Positions 26,339-34,704 of a stretch of 64,000 bases of DNA are shown here, piece by piece. Both the position numbers and the translations under genes were made by a program. The DNA comes from Mycolicibacterium sp. lyk4-40-TYG-92. Its GTDB lineage: Bacteria > Actinomycetota > Actinomycetes > Mycobacteriales > Mycobacteriaceae. Under the pieces are notes generated by a model, which saw nothing but the letters and a program-made list of their open reading frames with translations, was not told where the DNA came from and did no database searches. The stretch is taken from contig NZ_JARVRX010000003.1 in assembly GCF_030209435.1 (NCBI RefSeq), forward strand, positions 62,001 to 126,000. The letters run 5' to 3'. Numbering within the stretch: position 1 is the first letter of the stretch; every line of letters begins with the position of its first letter.

Positions 26339-27150
26339 CGGTCACCGAGCAGTACGTGTCGGTCGGTGGCCAGCGGCTACGGGTCCGCATTGACCATGGC
26401 AGCGACCCGAGCGCGGTTCCCCTGGTGCTGTGCAACGGCATCGGCGCCAGCCTGGAGGTGCTCGACCCCTTCGTCGAGCACCTGCCCGGCACTGTGATCC
26501 GGTTCGACGTGCCAGGCACCGGCGGCTCGCCGACCTCCTTCGCGCCCTACGGCTTTCCCTATCTGGCATGGGTCCTGGGCCGGCTGCTGAACAAACTGGG
26601 GTTCACGGTCGTCGACATCCTCGGCCTGTCCTGGGGTGGGGCGCTGGCGCAGCAGTTCGCCTTCCAGAATCCACGGCGCTGCCGGCGGCTGGTGCTGGTG
26701 GCCACCGGGACCGGCGCGGTGATGATTCCGGGCCACCCGCAGGTTCTCGCGAAAATGGTGACACCGAAACGATTCTCGAACGCCGGGTACGCGGCATCGA
26801 TCGCCGGGGAACTCTACGGTGGCACCGTCCGCCAACACGGCGACGACATCGCCAAGCTGTTCCTCCAGCAGCTGCATGCGGGTTCGAAGATCGGCTACGT
26901 GCACCAACTGCTGGCCGGCGCGGTGTGGACGAGCATCCACGCGCTGCCGGCGGTGCGTCAGGAGACCCTGATCGTGGCGGGCACCGACGACCCGATCATC
27001 CCCGTAGCCAACGCCCGCATCATGAATTTCCTACTGCCGCACTCGCATCTGCATCTGCATTCCGGCGGGCACGTCGACCTCATCACCAACGCCGGGGAGT
27101 TGGCGCCGGTGATCGCCACGTTCCTGACCGAACCCGGCGAACGCGCTTGA
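26335..27150 (+). CDS. phaZ: Alpha/beta hydrolase, PHA depolymerase-like
   Basis: A 271-residue alpha/beta hydrolase with the nucleophile elbow GLSWGGALAQQF, an oxyanion-hole loop CNGIGASLEVLDPF, an aspartate in IVAGTDDPIIPVANARI and the histidine in HSGGHVDLITN. This arrangement and the FDVPGTGGSP block are characteristic of intracellular medium-chain PHA depolymerases. Its ATG overlaps the PhaC-like stop by four bases, which strongly supports a shared function in storage-polymer turnover. The specific substrate is inferred from context. Confidence 0.78.
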   Translation: MTVTEQYVSVGGQRLRVRIDHGSDPSAVPLVLCNGIGASLEVLDPFVEHLPGTVIRFDVPGTGGSPTSFAPYGFPYLAWVLGRLLNKLGFTVVDILGLSWGGALAQQFAFQNPRRCRRLVLVATGTGAVMIPGHPQVLAKMVTPKRFSNAGYAASIAGELYGGTVRQHGDDIAKLFLQQLHAGSKIGYVHQLLAGAVWTSIHALPAVRQETLIVAGTDDPIIPVANARIMNFLLPHSHLHLHSGGHVDLITNAGELAPVIATFLTEPGERA

Positions 27151-27198
27151 GCGCGAGCCGGCGCCAGGAGCCGAGGATGACGTCCACCGCGCTCGGGC

Positions 27199-27912
27199 TC
27201 AGGCGACGACGCCGCCGACCAGATGGCCGACGAGGTAGGTGGCACTCAGTGCGAGCGCGCCGCCGATTACGTTGCGTGCCACGGCCTTTCCAACCGGTGC
27301 ACCGCCGAGCCGGGCCGACACCACGCCGGTGATCGCCAGTGCCAGCAGCACTGCGAACATCGTGACCGGAACACGCAGTGCCGTCGGGGGCAACAGGATC
27401 GCCACCAGAGGCAACAACGCGCCGATGGTGAACGACACCGCCGACGAGAAGGCCGCCGCCCACGGGTTGGCCAGATCGCCTGGCGTGATGCCCAATTCGA
27501 CGACCGCGTGCGCGGCGAACGCGTTGTGGTCGGTCAGCTCCTCGGCCGCGGTCCGGGCCGTCGACGTCGACAGGCCTCTGCCTTCCAGCAGGCTTGCCAG
27601 CTCATCGAGTTCCGCTGCGGGATCCTCTTTGAGCTCGCGACGTTCTTTGGCCAGCAGGGCCCGTTCGGTGTCGCGCTGCGAGCTGACCGACACGTACTCG
27701 CCCAACGCCATCGACACCGCGCCCGCCACCAGTCCGGCCATACCGGCGGTGAAGATCGGCCCGCGGTCGGCCGTCGCGGCCGCGACACCGACGACGATGC
27801 CGGCGGTCGACACGATGCCATCGTTGGCACCGAGCACGCCAGCGCGCAACCAGTTCAGCTTCGACGCAACCGAACCCGCGTGGGGCTCGGCTTCATGGGA
27901 CGAGATCGCCAT
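27199..27912 (-). CDS. VIT family iron/manganese transporter
   Basis: A 237-residue membrane protein of the VIT1/CCC1 family, which moves ferrous iron or manganese. The family opening LNWLRAGVLGANDGIVSTAGIVVGVAAA is followed by GAVSMALGEYVSVSSQRDTE, which carries the conserved glutamates. A cytoplasmic metal-binding helical domain (about residues 85-150, rich in E and D) precedes three C-terminal membrane segments. ATG at 27912 is used. It is downstream of, and on the same strand as, the F420-type oxidoreductase gene, with a 61-base gap. Confidence 0.9.
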   Translation of the reverse strand: MAISSHEAEPHAGSVASKLNWLRAGVLGANDGIVSTAGIVVGVAAATADRGPIFTAGMAGLVAGAVSMALGEYVSVSSQRDTERALLAKERRELKEDPAAELDELASLLEGRGLSTSTARTAAEELTDHNAFAAHAVVELGITPGDLANPWAAAFSSAVSFTIGALLPLVAILLPPTALRVPVTMFAVLLALAITGVVSARLGGAPVGKAVARNVIGGALALSATYLVGHLVGGVVA

Positions 27913-27973
27913 TCCTGCAACGCTATGCGGGCGCGCGGCGATCCGCCAGCCAATGAAGCCTTGCCAAACCTGG

Positions 27974-28891
27974 TCAGGATTCCAGCTTTTTGAGCGCCGC
28001 GCGGGTGCGGGCCCGGCCTTCGGCCGACGGATCGAACGTCACGCCGACGTATTCGTCGACCCCGGCGGCTTCGAGTTCGGCCAGCCGATGGCGCACCGTC
28101 TGCTCATCGCCGATGATCGCGATGTCCTCCGGACCGGCGTAGCCCTCGCGATCGAGCATCGCCCGGTACGACGGCAGGTGACCGTAGATCGCGAACTGCT
28201 CGGCAGCCTGCTTCCGGGCGCCGTCGACGTCGTCGGTCACGGCAACCGGGATGGCCGCGACCACCCGAACCGCGTCGGCACGGCCGGCGTCGGCAGCGGC
28301 CTGGCGCAACATCGGACCGACATGGCCCGCAAGTGTTTTCGGTCCGGTCATCCAGGTGACGGTGCCCGACGAGCGCCGTCCGGCGATCTGCAGCAGCTTC
28401 GGTCCGAGTGCGGCGATGTACACGGGCGGGGTCGGCGCGCCGGGGATGATCAGCGCGCCGCGGGTGGTCACCGTCTCCCCGGTGGCGTCGGCCTTCTCGC
28501 CGTTCAGCAACGGCAACAATCCGTCCAGGTACTCGTTGAGCCGGCGCACTGGCTTGTCCCACGGAATGCCCCACATGCCCTCGGTGACGGCCTGATGCGT
28601 CATCCCGAGCCCGAGCAGCAGACGGCCGCCCGCCATCTGGCTGATGGTCAGCGCCCGCTGCGCCAGCAGCATCGGAAGCTGATTCTGGATGGGCAGCACG
28701 CCGGTGCCGACCTCGATGCCGTCGACCTCACGCAGCCCGACCGCCAGCACGGTGAGAAGGTCTGGCTCGTAAGGCATCTGGGCGAACCAGACCCTGCGGA
28801 AGCCCTCGTCACGCAGCTGGGCGAGGTATGCCACGGTGTCGTCGACTGGCGATTTGAGACCACTCAACGAACCGAAAATGCTGATCTGCAC
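27974..28891 (-). CDS. LLM-class F420-dependent oxidoreductase
   Basis: A 305-residue luciferase-like TIM-barrel oxidoreductase of the kind that uses coenzyme F420 in mycobacteria. Visible features are the N-terminal MQISIFGSL, GFRRVWFAQMPYEPDLLTVLAVG, the conserved IEVGTGVLPIQNQLPMLLAQRALTISQMAGGRLLLGLGMTH block, and PPVYIAALGPKLLQIAG. GTG at 28891, with AAGGAG upstream, fits the family start; the frame is open much further but those residues are spurious. It is divergent from the TDT transporter by 81 bases. The substrate is unknown. Confidence 0.86.
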   Translation of the reverse strand: MQISIFGSLSGLKSPVDDTVAYLAQLRDEGFRRVWFAQMPYEPDLLTVLAVGLREVDGIEVGTGVLPIQNQLPMLLAQRALTISQMAGGRLLLGLGMTHQAVTEGMWGIPWDKPVRRLNEYLDGLLPLLNGEKADATGETVTTRGALIIPGAPTPPVYIAALGPKLLQIAGRRSSGTVTWMTGPKTLAGHVGPMLRQAAADAGRADAVRVVAAIPVAVTDDVDGARKQAAEQFAIYGHLPSYRAMLDREGYAGPEDIAIIGDEQTVRHRLAELEAAGVDEYVGVTFDPSAEGRARTRAALKKLES

Positions 28892-28972
28892 GGGATGCTC
28901 CTTGAAGCCGGTTTGGGTCACCTGTTTGTATCGAACCATGACTTCCCAGCGAGTAGTGCAGGCGGATCGCGC

Positions 28973-30088
28973 ATGAGTACGGATGCGCCCGAGACTGCCC
29001 GGCTGCAATATTTCGGGCCCAACTGGTTCGCATCGGTCATGGGCACCGGCATTGTCGCCACCGCCGCTGCGTCGCTGCCCGTGCACCTGCCGGGACTGCG
29101 GGGCTTCGCCGAAGGCGTCTGGGTGATCGCCACCGCCCTGCTGGTGCTGCTGATCGTCGCGGTGTCGGTGCAGTGGGTACGCCACCCCACCGTGGCGCGC
29201 AGCCAGGTCCGCAATCCGCAGATGACGCACTTCTACGGCGCGGCGCCGATGGCGCTGATGACCGTCGGCGTCGGCGCGCTGCTGATCGGCAAGGACCTGA
29301 TCGGCACGCGCTTCGCCGTCGACCTCGACTGGATCCTGTGGACCGCGGGCACCATCGGCGGCCTGTTCACCGCGATGACCATCCCGTTCCTGATGTTCAC
29401 GCAGCTGGAAGTCGGGCCGGACGCCGCGTTCGGCGGCTGGCTGATGCCCGTCGTGCCGCCGATGGTGTCGGCGGCGTCGGGCGCACTGCTGCTGCCGCAC
29501 CTGCCGCCGGGCACGGCCCGCACCACGATGTTCTACGGCTGCTTCGCGATGTTCGGGCTGTCGCTGATCGCGGCGCTCATCATCATCACGATGATCTGGA
29601 GCCGGCTGGCGCACTACGGCACCTCGGGGTCCGCGCGCGTGCCGACGCTGTGGATCGTGCTGGGACCGCTGGGGCAGGGCATCACCGCCGCGGGGCTGCT
29701 GGGGACGGCCGCGGCCTCGGCGATCAGCCCGGAGCTGGCGTCGGGCATGAACATCTTCGCGGTGCTGTTCGGTGTCCCGGTGTGGGGCTTCGCGGTGCTG
29801 TGGATCAGCCTCGCCAGCGCACTGACGGTGCGCACCATGCGGCGCGGCATGCCCTTCGCCCTGACATGGTGGAGCCTGACCTTCCCCGTCGGCACATTCG
29901 TCACCGGCACGTCGCAGCTCGCCTTGCACACCGGGCTGCCGGCCTTCCGCGTCGCCGCCGTCGCGGCATATGTCTTCCTGCTGTGCACCTGGGCACTGGT
30001 CGCGGTGCGGACGTTGCGTGGCTGTGTCGGAGGCAGTCTGTTCACCCCACCGCCTGCTCCGGCCGTCATCCACAAGGACCCGAAATGA
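28973..30088 (+). CDS. TDT-family transporter (TehA/SLAC1-like)
   Basis: A 371-residue integral membrane protein with about ten helices, related to the tellurite-resistance/dicarboxylate transporter (TDT) family. The opening FGPNWFASVMGTGIVATAAASLPVHLPG is a family signature, and the pairs of hydrophobic segments repeat as in SLAC1 anion channels. Substrates in the family include C4-dicarboxylates, sulfite and anions. The start is the ATG at 28973. Neighbours give no strong clue to the transported ion. Confidence 0.82.
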   Translation: MSTDAPETARLQYFGPNWFASVMGTGIVATAAASLPVHLPGLRGFAEGVWVIATALLVLLIVAVSVQWVRHPTVARSQVRNPQMTHFYGAAPMALMTVGVGALLIGKDLIGTRFAVDLDWILWTAGTIGGLFTAMTIPFLMFTQLEVGPDAAFGGWLMPVVPPMVSAASGALLLPHLPPGTARTTMFYGCFAMFGLSLIAALIIITMIWSRLAHYGTSGSARVPTLWIVLGPLGQGITAAGLLGTAAASAISPELASGMNIFAVLFGVPVWGFAVLWISLASALTVRTMRRGMPFALTWWSLTFPVGTFVTGTSQLALHTGLPAFRVAAVAAYVFLLCTWALVAVRTLRGCVGGSLFTPPPAPAVIHKDPK

Positions 30089-30125
30089 TCGACACTGCGC
30101 GGGTGTACGACCTAGACCCCGACAG

Positions 30126-30602
30126 TCAGCAGGTGTCGCCGGTGGTGCCCCCGTAGGTGGCGATCTTGTACTCGGTGGCGGCCAGCGAGAGGGTCAGTTC
30201 ACGGATCTGGCGGCGGATCGTGTCGCGATGTTCCAGCAGCATGTCCAGTCGTTCTGGCACGGTCTGCTCGCCGCTGTCCACGAGTGCGATGTAGTGCTGC
30301 AGATCGCGAATAGCCATGCCGGACAAGCGCATCCGAGTGAGGAAGACCAGTCGGCGGACCGCCTCGGGTCCGTAGCTGCGGTGGCCGCTGCTGTCGCGGT
30401 CGACCTCGACCAGGCCGGCCCGTTCGTAGTAGCGCAAGGTGTGCGCGGAGACGTCGAGCAGGTCGGCAACGTCGGTGATCGTCATCGGATCGCTGAGGCC
30501 GTCGGTGTCCGCGAGCCGGTGGATCACCTCGATCGACATCGGGCCGTCCATCTCGCCGAGCGCCGCGAGCGCCCTGTTCATCAGGTCGTCGGTGGAGGAC
30601 AT
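30126..30602 (-). CDS. MerR-family transcriptional regulator
   Basis: A 158-residue MerR-type regulator. The helix-turn-helix begins at ITDVADLLDVSAHTLRYYERAGLVEVDRDSSGHRSYGPEAVRRLVFLTRMRLSGM-like sequence at about residues 41-95 and shows the typical winged-helix order. A coiled-coil dimerisation helix follows (PERLDMLLEHRDTIRRQIREL). There is no obvious metal-binding cysteine cluster. The start is the ATG at 30602, eight bases after the upstream dehydrogenase stop, so it is probably co-transcribed with that gene and may regulate it. Confidence 0.88.
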   Translation of the reverse strand: MSSTDDLMNRALAALGEMDGPMSIEVIHRLADTDGLSDPMTITDVADLLDVSAHTLRYYERAGLVEVDRDSSGHRSYGPEAVRRLVFLTRMRLSGMAIRDLQHYIALVDSGEQTVPERLDMLLEHRDTIRRQIRELTLSLAATEYKIATYGGTTGDTC

Positions 30603-30610
30603 ACTCGATC

Positions 30611-31483
30611 CTAGATCGGCCGCGATGAGGCGGCGGCGTCCGCAAAGTCGGCGCTGCGGGCCAGCGTTGCCCACCGGCCGACCTCGTCGAGACCGCGGTG
30701 ATAAGTGGCCGTGAGCCGCTCGACGGCCTCGGCACCCAGCGGCAGCCGCAGCGGCACATCCTCGGAGCGGACCAGGGAGACGATGATCTCTGCGGCCGCG
30801 ACGGGGTCACCTTCCTGCTTCCCGTCCGCGCCGGCCATGTCGGCTCGCACGTCGGCCAGGACTTCCCGATAGGTCGACGACGCGGTGGTGAAGTCGAGCA
30901 CCTCGGCGGCGTTGAAGGCGGTGCGGAACCGGCTCGGCTCGACCAGCATCACCCGAATGCCGAACGGCGCGACCTCCCCGGCCAGGGCTTCCGACCACCC
31001 CTCCAACGCGAACTTCGACGCCGAGTACGTCGAGACGCCGGGGAACGACATGCGGCCGCCTTGGCTGCTCATCTGGACGATCGTCCCGCGTCCCTGTGCC
31101 CGCATGACCGGCAACGCCGCGCGCACCAGGGCGGCAGGACCGAAGAGATGCAGGTCCATCAGGTCGCGCAATTGCGCATCGGTGACTTCCTCGGCGGCGC
31201 CGACGATGGCCCGCCCCGCGTTGTTCACCAGCACATCGAGGCGACCGTAGCGATCGACGGCCGCCTCGATGAGCTTGGTGGCGCCGCTCACGCCTCGGGC
31301 ATCGAACGCAACGCCCGCGAAGTGGTCACCGTAGGTGGCGCTCAGGTCGGCCACACTGTCCGGATTACGGACCGCGGCGACAACCTGATCGCCTGCGGCA
31401 AGGGCGGCCTCGGCCAGTGCCCGCCCAAGTCCTTTCGAGGCGCCGGTGATGATCCAGGTCTGTGGTGACGTCGAGGTTGTCAT
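30611..31483 (-). CDS. Short-chain dehydrogenase/reductase
   Basis: A 290-residue classical SDR. The cofactor motif is WIITGASKGLGRALAEAAL (TGxxxGxG), the NNAG block is VLVNNAGRAIVGAAEEV, and the catalytic residues are in QMSSQGGRMSFPGVSTYSASKFALEGW (S...YxxxK). It is an NAD(P)-dependent oxidoreductase of unknown substrate. The ATG at 31483 gives a normal SDR length; the frame runs about 100 codons further upstream without support. It lies directly upstream of the MerR gene. Confidence 0.86.
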   Translation of the reverse strand: MTTSTSPQTWIITGASKGLGRALAEAALAAGDQVVAAVRNPDSVADLSATYGDHFAGVAFDARGVSGATKLIEAAVDRYGRLDVLVNNAGRAIVGAAEEVTDAQLRDLMDLHLFGPAALVRAALPVMRAQGRGTIVQMSSQGGRMSFPGVSTYSASKFALEGWSEALAGEVAPFGIRVMLVEPSRFRTAFNAAEVLDFTTASSTYREVLADVRADMAGADGKQEGDPVAAAEIIVSLVRSEDVPLRLPLGAEAVERLTATYHRGLDEVGRWATLARSADFADAAASSRPI

Positions 31484-31894
31484 GGCTGCGACGCTAAGAG
31501 TTTGAGCGCGCTCGAACGCAAGCCCGAACCTCCGCCGCGACGGCCGTGGGAATTCGGTCGATACGAGGACGCGCGGATGTTGCGGTCGGCAGGGCAGGTT
31601 GCACGTCTGCTCCGGGGTGCTACGCCGAACGTGCAGCTTTTGGCGCCAGTTCTCGAATCTGACGGCCGAAAGCTGCACGTTCGTCGTAGCAGCGCTGGGC
31701 CCATACCGACCTGGACAGGCCTCCTGGCCCCGGACACGAGAGTGCCCCGTGCCTCCGTCAGGTCGGGGGTCAGACGGAAACACGAGGCACTATGGGTATC
31801 GCAGCGGCTTCGCGGGGCGTTACACACTCGGCGAAATTAGTGGAAATGGCCGCAAAACCGCAGGTCGTGCGGCCATCTCCGGCGCGTTCGGAAG
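31484..31894. other. Intergenic region holding a long inverted repeat
   Basis: There is no gene in the 411 bases between fadA2 and the dehydrogenase. The only structure I can defend is the 22-bp inverted repeat at 31619-31690, given as its own entry. Small frames here translate the two arms and look spurious. Confidence 0.55.
31619..31690. repeat. Long intergenic inverted repeat (22-bp arms)
   Basis: Arms at 31619-31640 and 31669-31690 are complementary at 21 of 22 positions, including a perfect 15-bp core (CGAACGTGCAGCTTT), with a 28-base loop. There is no T run on either strand, so it is not a standard terminator. It may be one copy of a dispersed mycobacterial palindromic repeat or an RNA-processing hairpin downstream of fadA2. 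Confidence 0.75.
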
Positions 31895-33196
31895 TTAGGC
31901 CTCCAGGATGGCCGTGACGCCCTGCCCACCTGCAGCGCAGATGGAGATCAGGCCACGCACCGGCTTGCCGGTCTCCTTCTTCTTCTCGGCGAGCTGCTTG
32001 GCCAGCTGGGCCACGATGCGGCCGCCGGTCGCGGCGAACGGGTGACCCGCGGCCAGCGACGAGCCGTTGACGTTGAGCTTCGACCGGTCGATCGAGCCGA
32101 GCGGCGCGTCGAGGCCGAGGCGGCCCTTGCAGTACTCGGGCGACTCCCAGGCCGCGAGTGTGGCCAGCACGACGGAGGCGAAGGCCTCGTGGATCTCGTA
32201 GAAGTCGAAGTCCTGCAGCGTCAGGCCGTTACGGGCCAGCAGGCGCGGCACGGCGTAGGTCGGGGCCATGAGCAGGCCGTCCGTGCCGTTGACGTAGTCG
32301 ACGGCGGCGGTTTCGGAGTCGACGAAGTAGGCCAGCACCGGGATGTCGTGTTCGGCGGCCCACTCATCGGTCGACAGCAGCGCCACCGACGCGCCGTCGG
32401 TCAGCGGGGTCGAGTTGCCTGCGGTCATGGTGGCGTCGCCCAGCTTCACGCCGAAGACCGGCTTGAGCTTGGCCAGCTTCTCGGTCGACGAGTCGCCACG
32501 CAGGTTGTTGTCGCGGTACAGGCCCAGGAAGGGGCTGACCAGGTCGTCGAAGAAGCCGCGGTCGTAGGCGGCGGCCATGTTCTGGTGGCTGGCGGCGGCC
32601 AGGGCGTCCTGGTCGGTGCGCTTGACGCCCATCTCCTTGGCGGTCTGGGCCGCGTGCTCGCCCATCGACAGGCCGGTGCGGGCCTCGCTGTTGACCGGGA
32701 TCTCGACGCCGACGGCGGCCGGCAGCTTGCCGACGAGCTTGAGGCGGTCGACGTTCGACTTGGCACGGCGCAGGCTCAGCAACACGCGGCGCAGGTCATT
32801 GCCAAGGGCGATGGGCGCGTCCGAGGCGGTGTCCACACCACCGGCCGCGGCCACCTGATAGCGACCGGCAGCGATGCCGTCAGCGGCCGCGATGGCCGAC
32901 TGCAGACCGGTACCACAGGCCTGCTGCAGGTCGAAGGCCGGCGTGTAGGGCGACAGCGAGGTGCCGAGCACACATTCGCGCATGAGATTGAAATCACGGC
33001 TGTGCTTGAGGACTGCGCCACCGATGACCATATCGAGCTTCTCGCCCTTGAGGTTGAAGCGGTCGATCAGGCCGTCCAGGGCCGCGGTGAACATGTCCTG
33101 GTTGGAGGCGTTTGCGTACGCGCCGTCGGAGCGCGCGAAGGGAATGCGGTTACCACCCAGGACGGCCACGCGGCGGCGGCTGTTGGTCTCGGCCAC
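31895..33196 (-). CDS. fadA2: Acetyl-CoA acetyltransferase FadA2
   Basis: A 433-residue thiolase matching FadA2 (Rv0243). It cleaves 3-ketoacyl-CoA in beta-oxidation, or condenses acetyl-CoA units in reverse. The active-site nucleophile is in DLQQACGTGLQSAIAA near residue 92. The HEAF block is YEIHEAFASVVLATLAAW, GHPFAATGGR holds the second catalytic histidine, and SICAAGGQGVTAI holds the C-terminal cysteine. The GTG start at 33196 has CTGGAG upstream. It is divergent from fabG4-htdX, a conserved arrangement, and probably shares the 14-bp operator with fadE5. Confidence 0.93.
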   Translation of the reverse strand: MAETNSRRRVAVLGGNRIPFARSDGAYANASNQDMFTAALDGLIDRFNLKGEKLDMVIGGAVLKHSRDFNLMRECVLGTSLSPYTPAFDLQQACGTGLQSAIAAADGIAAGRYQVAAAGGVDTASDAPIALGNDLRRVLLSLRRAKSNVDRLKLVGKLPAAVGVEIPVNSEARTGLSMGEHAAQTAKEMGVKRTDQDALAAASHQNMAAAYDRGFFDDLVSPFLGLYRDNNLRGDSSTEKLAKLKPVFGVKLGDATMTAGNSTPLTDGASVALLSTDEWAAEHDIPVLAYFVDSETAAVDYVNGTDGLLMAPTYAVPRLLARNGLTLQDFDFYEIHEAFASVVLATLAAWESPEYCKGRLGLDAPLGSIDRSKLNVNGSSLAAGHPFAATGGRIVAQLAKQLAEKKKETGKPVRGLISICAAGGQGVTAILEA

Positions 33197-33256
33197 GGTT
33201 TTTCTCCAGTTCCTTGACGTTTGATGACTGAGGCAAGATGTTGCTTGACGCCTATA

Positions 33257-33284
33257 TTACCCACCGTTCTTACTCTGGAGTAAG
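33257..33284. promoter_or_regulatory. Candidate operator between fadA2 and fabG4
   Basis: The perfect inverted arms CTTACT and AGTAAG flank CTGG at 33269-33284, giving the core TTACTCTGGAGTAA. Immediately upstream is TTACCCACC (33257-33265), the exact complement of GGTGGGTAA inside the proximal fadE5 site. The same dyad therefore stands at both fatty-acid promoters, centred so that one repressor could block both divergent genes. Confidence 0.5.
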
Positions 33285-33341
33285 TTCGTCTCTGACAAGA
33301 CGGTTCCGTCTATACGACACACGTCCGCAGAAAGGTCCGCA

Positions 33342-34703
33342 ATGGCTGACGTCCTCTCCCAAGTCCTCACCTCTGGCCCCGGTTCGTTCCTGGCCAAGCA
33401 GCTCGGCGTGCCGCAGCCCCAGCCGCTGCGCCGCTACAAGGCCGGCGAACCCCCGCTGGCCGGCCCACTGCTGATCGGCGGCGAAGGCCGCGTCGCCGAG
33501 CCGCTGCGCGCTGCCCTAGCTGACGACTACGACCTGGTCGGCAACAACGTGGGCGGCCGCTGGGCCGACTCGTTCGGCGGTCTGCTGTTCGACGCCACCG
33601 GCATCACCAAGCCCGAGCAGCTCAAGCAGCTCCACCAGTTCTTCACGCCCGTCCTGCGCAACCTGGCCGCCAACAGCCGCGTCGTCGTCGTCGGCACCAC
33701 GCCCGACGAGACCGACAGCATCGACGAGCGCATCGCCCAGCGCGCCCTGGAAGGCTTCACTCGGTCGCTCGGCAAGGAGCTGCAGCGCGGCGCCACCATC
33801 GGCCTGGTCTACCTGTCCGCCAAGGCCGCGCCGGCCGCGTCGGGCATCGAGTCGACCGTCCGCTTCCTGCTGTCGGGCAAGTCAGCGTACGTCGACGGCC
33901 AGGTGTTCTACGTCGGCGCCGCCGACTCCGTCGCCCCGGCAGACTGGGACAAGCCGCTCGCCGGCAAGGTCGCGCTGGTGACCGGTGCCGCCCGCGGCAT
34001 CGGCGCCGAGATCGCCCGCGTCTTCGCGCGCGACGGTGCTGCCGTCGTCGCCATTGACGTCCCGCAGGCCGCGGACGCGCTGGCTGAGACCGCCGCCGCG
34101 GTCGGTGGCACCGCGCTGGCCCTGGACGTGACGGCCGACGACGCGGTGGACCAGATCGTCGCGCACCTGACCGAACATCACTCGGAAACTTCGGGTGGCA
34201 AGGCTCACATACTCGTCAACAACGCCGGCATCACCCGCGACAAGCTGCTCGCCAACATGGACGACGCCCGCTGGGACTCCGTCATCGCCGTGAACCTGCT
34301 TGCGCCGCAACGTCTTGCGCAGGGTCTGGTGGAGAACGGCACCATCGGTGAGGGCGGCCGGATCGTCGGCCTGTCGTCGATGGCGGGTATCGCCGGCAAC
34401 CGCGGCCAGACCAACTACGCCGCCACCAAAGCCGGCATGATCGGCATGACCGACGCGTACGCCGAAGTTTTCGGCGAGAAGGGCGTCACCATCAACGCCG
34501 TCGCGCCGGGCTTCATCGAGACCAAGATGACCGACGCCATCCCGCTGGCCACGCGCGAGGTCGGCCGCCGGCTCAACTCGCTGTTCCAGGGCGGCCTGCC
34601 GGTCGACGTCGCCGAGCTGATCGCCTACTTCGCCAGCCCCGCCTCGAATGCCGTCACCGGCAACACGATTCGGGTCTGCGGCCAGGCCCTGTTGGGAGCC
34701 TGA
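33342..34703 (+). CDS. fabG4: High-molecular-weight 3-oxoacyl reductase FabG4
   Basis: A 453-residue protein with the two-domain architecture of FabG4 (Rv0242c). The N-terminal flavodoxin-like half of about 210 residues lacks catalytic motifs. The C-terminal half is a complete SDR with [39 protein letters not shown] and the active site [26 protein letters not shown]. The family reduces 3-ketoacyl-CoA, preferring NADH. The ATG at 33342 has GAAAGG upstream. The gene is followed by htdX after a single base, so the reductase and dehydratase are made together. Confidence 0.93.
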   Translation: MADVLSQVLTSGPGSFLAKQLGVPQPQPLRRYKAGEPPLAGPLLIGGEGRVAEPLRAALADDYDLVGNNVGGRWADSFGGLLFDATGITKPEQLKQLHQFFTPVLRNLAANSRVVVVGTTPDETDSIDERIAQRALEGFTRSLGKELQRGATIGLVYLSAKAAPAASGIESTVRFLLSGKSAYVDGQVFYVGAADSVAPADWDKPLAGKVALVTGAARGIGAEIARVFARDGAAVVAIDVPQAADALAETAAAVGGTALALDVTADDAVDQIVAHLTEHHSETSGGKAHILVNNAGITRDKLLANMDDARWDSVIAVNLLAPQRLAQGLVENGTIGEGGRIVGLSSMAGIAGNRGQTNYAATKAGMIGMTDAYAEVFGEKGVTINAVAPGFIETKMTDAIPLATREVGRRLNSLFQGGLPVDVAELIAYFASPASNAVTGNTIRVCGQALLGA

Positions 34704-34704
34704 G

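Noticed and set aside
27239..28972. Long N-terminal extension of the TDT transporter frame
   Set aside because: It runs antisense through two well-supported genes (VIT and the F420-type enzyme), and the transporter signature begins right after ATG 28973.
28892..30073. Upstream extension of the F420-type oxidoreductase frame
   Set aside because: It overlaps the whole TDT gene on the other strand and shows only Arg/Gln-rich residues; GTG 28891 has a good AAGGAG site.
32042..33217. 391-residue rightward open frame opposite fadA2
   Set aside because: It is Gly/Val/Gln-rich without motifs, while fadA2 has every thiolase active-site block.
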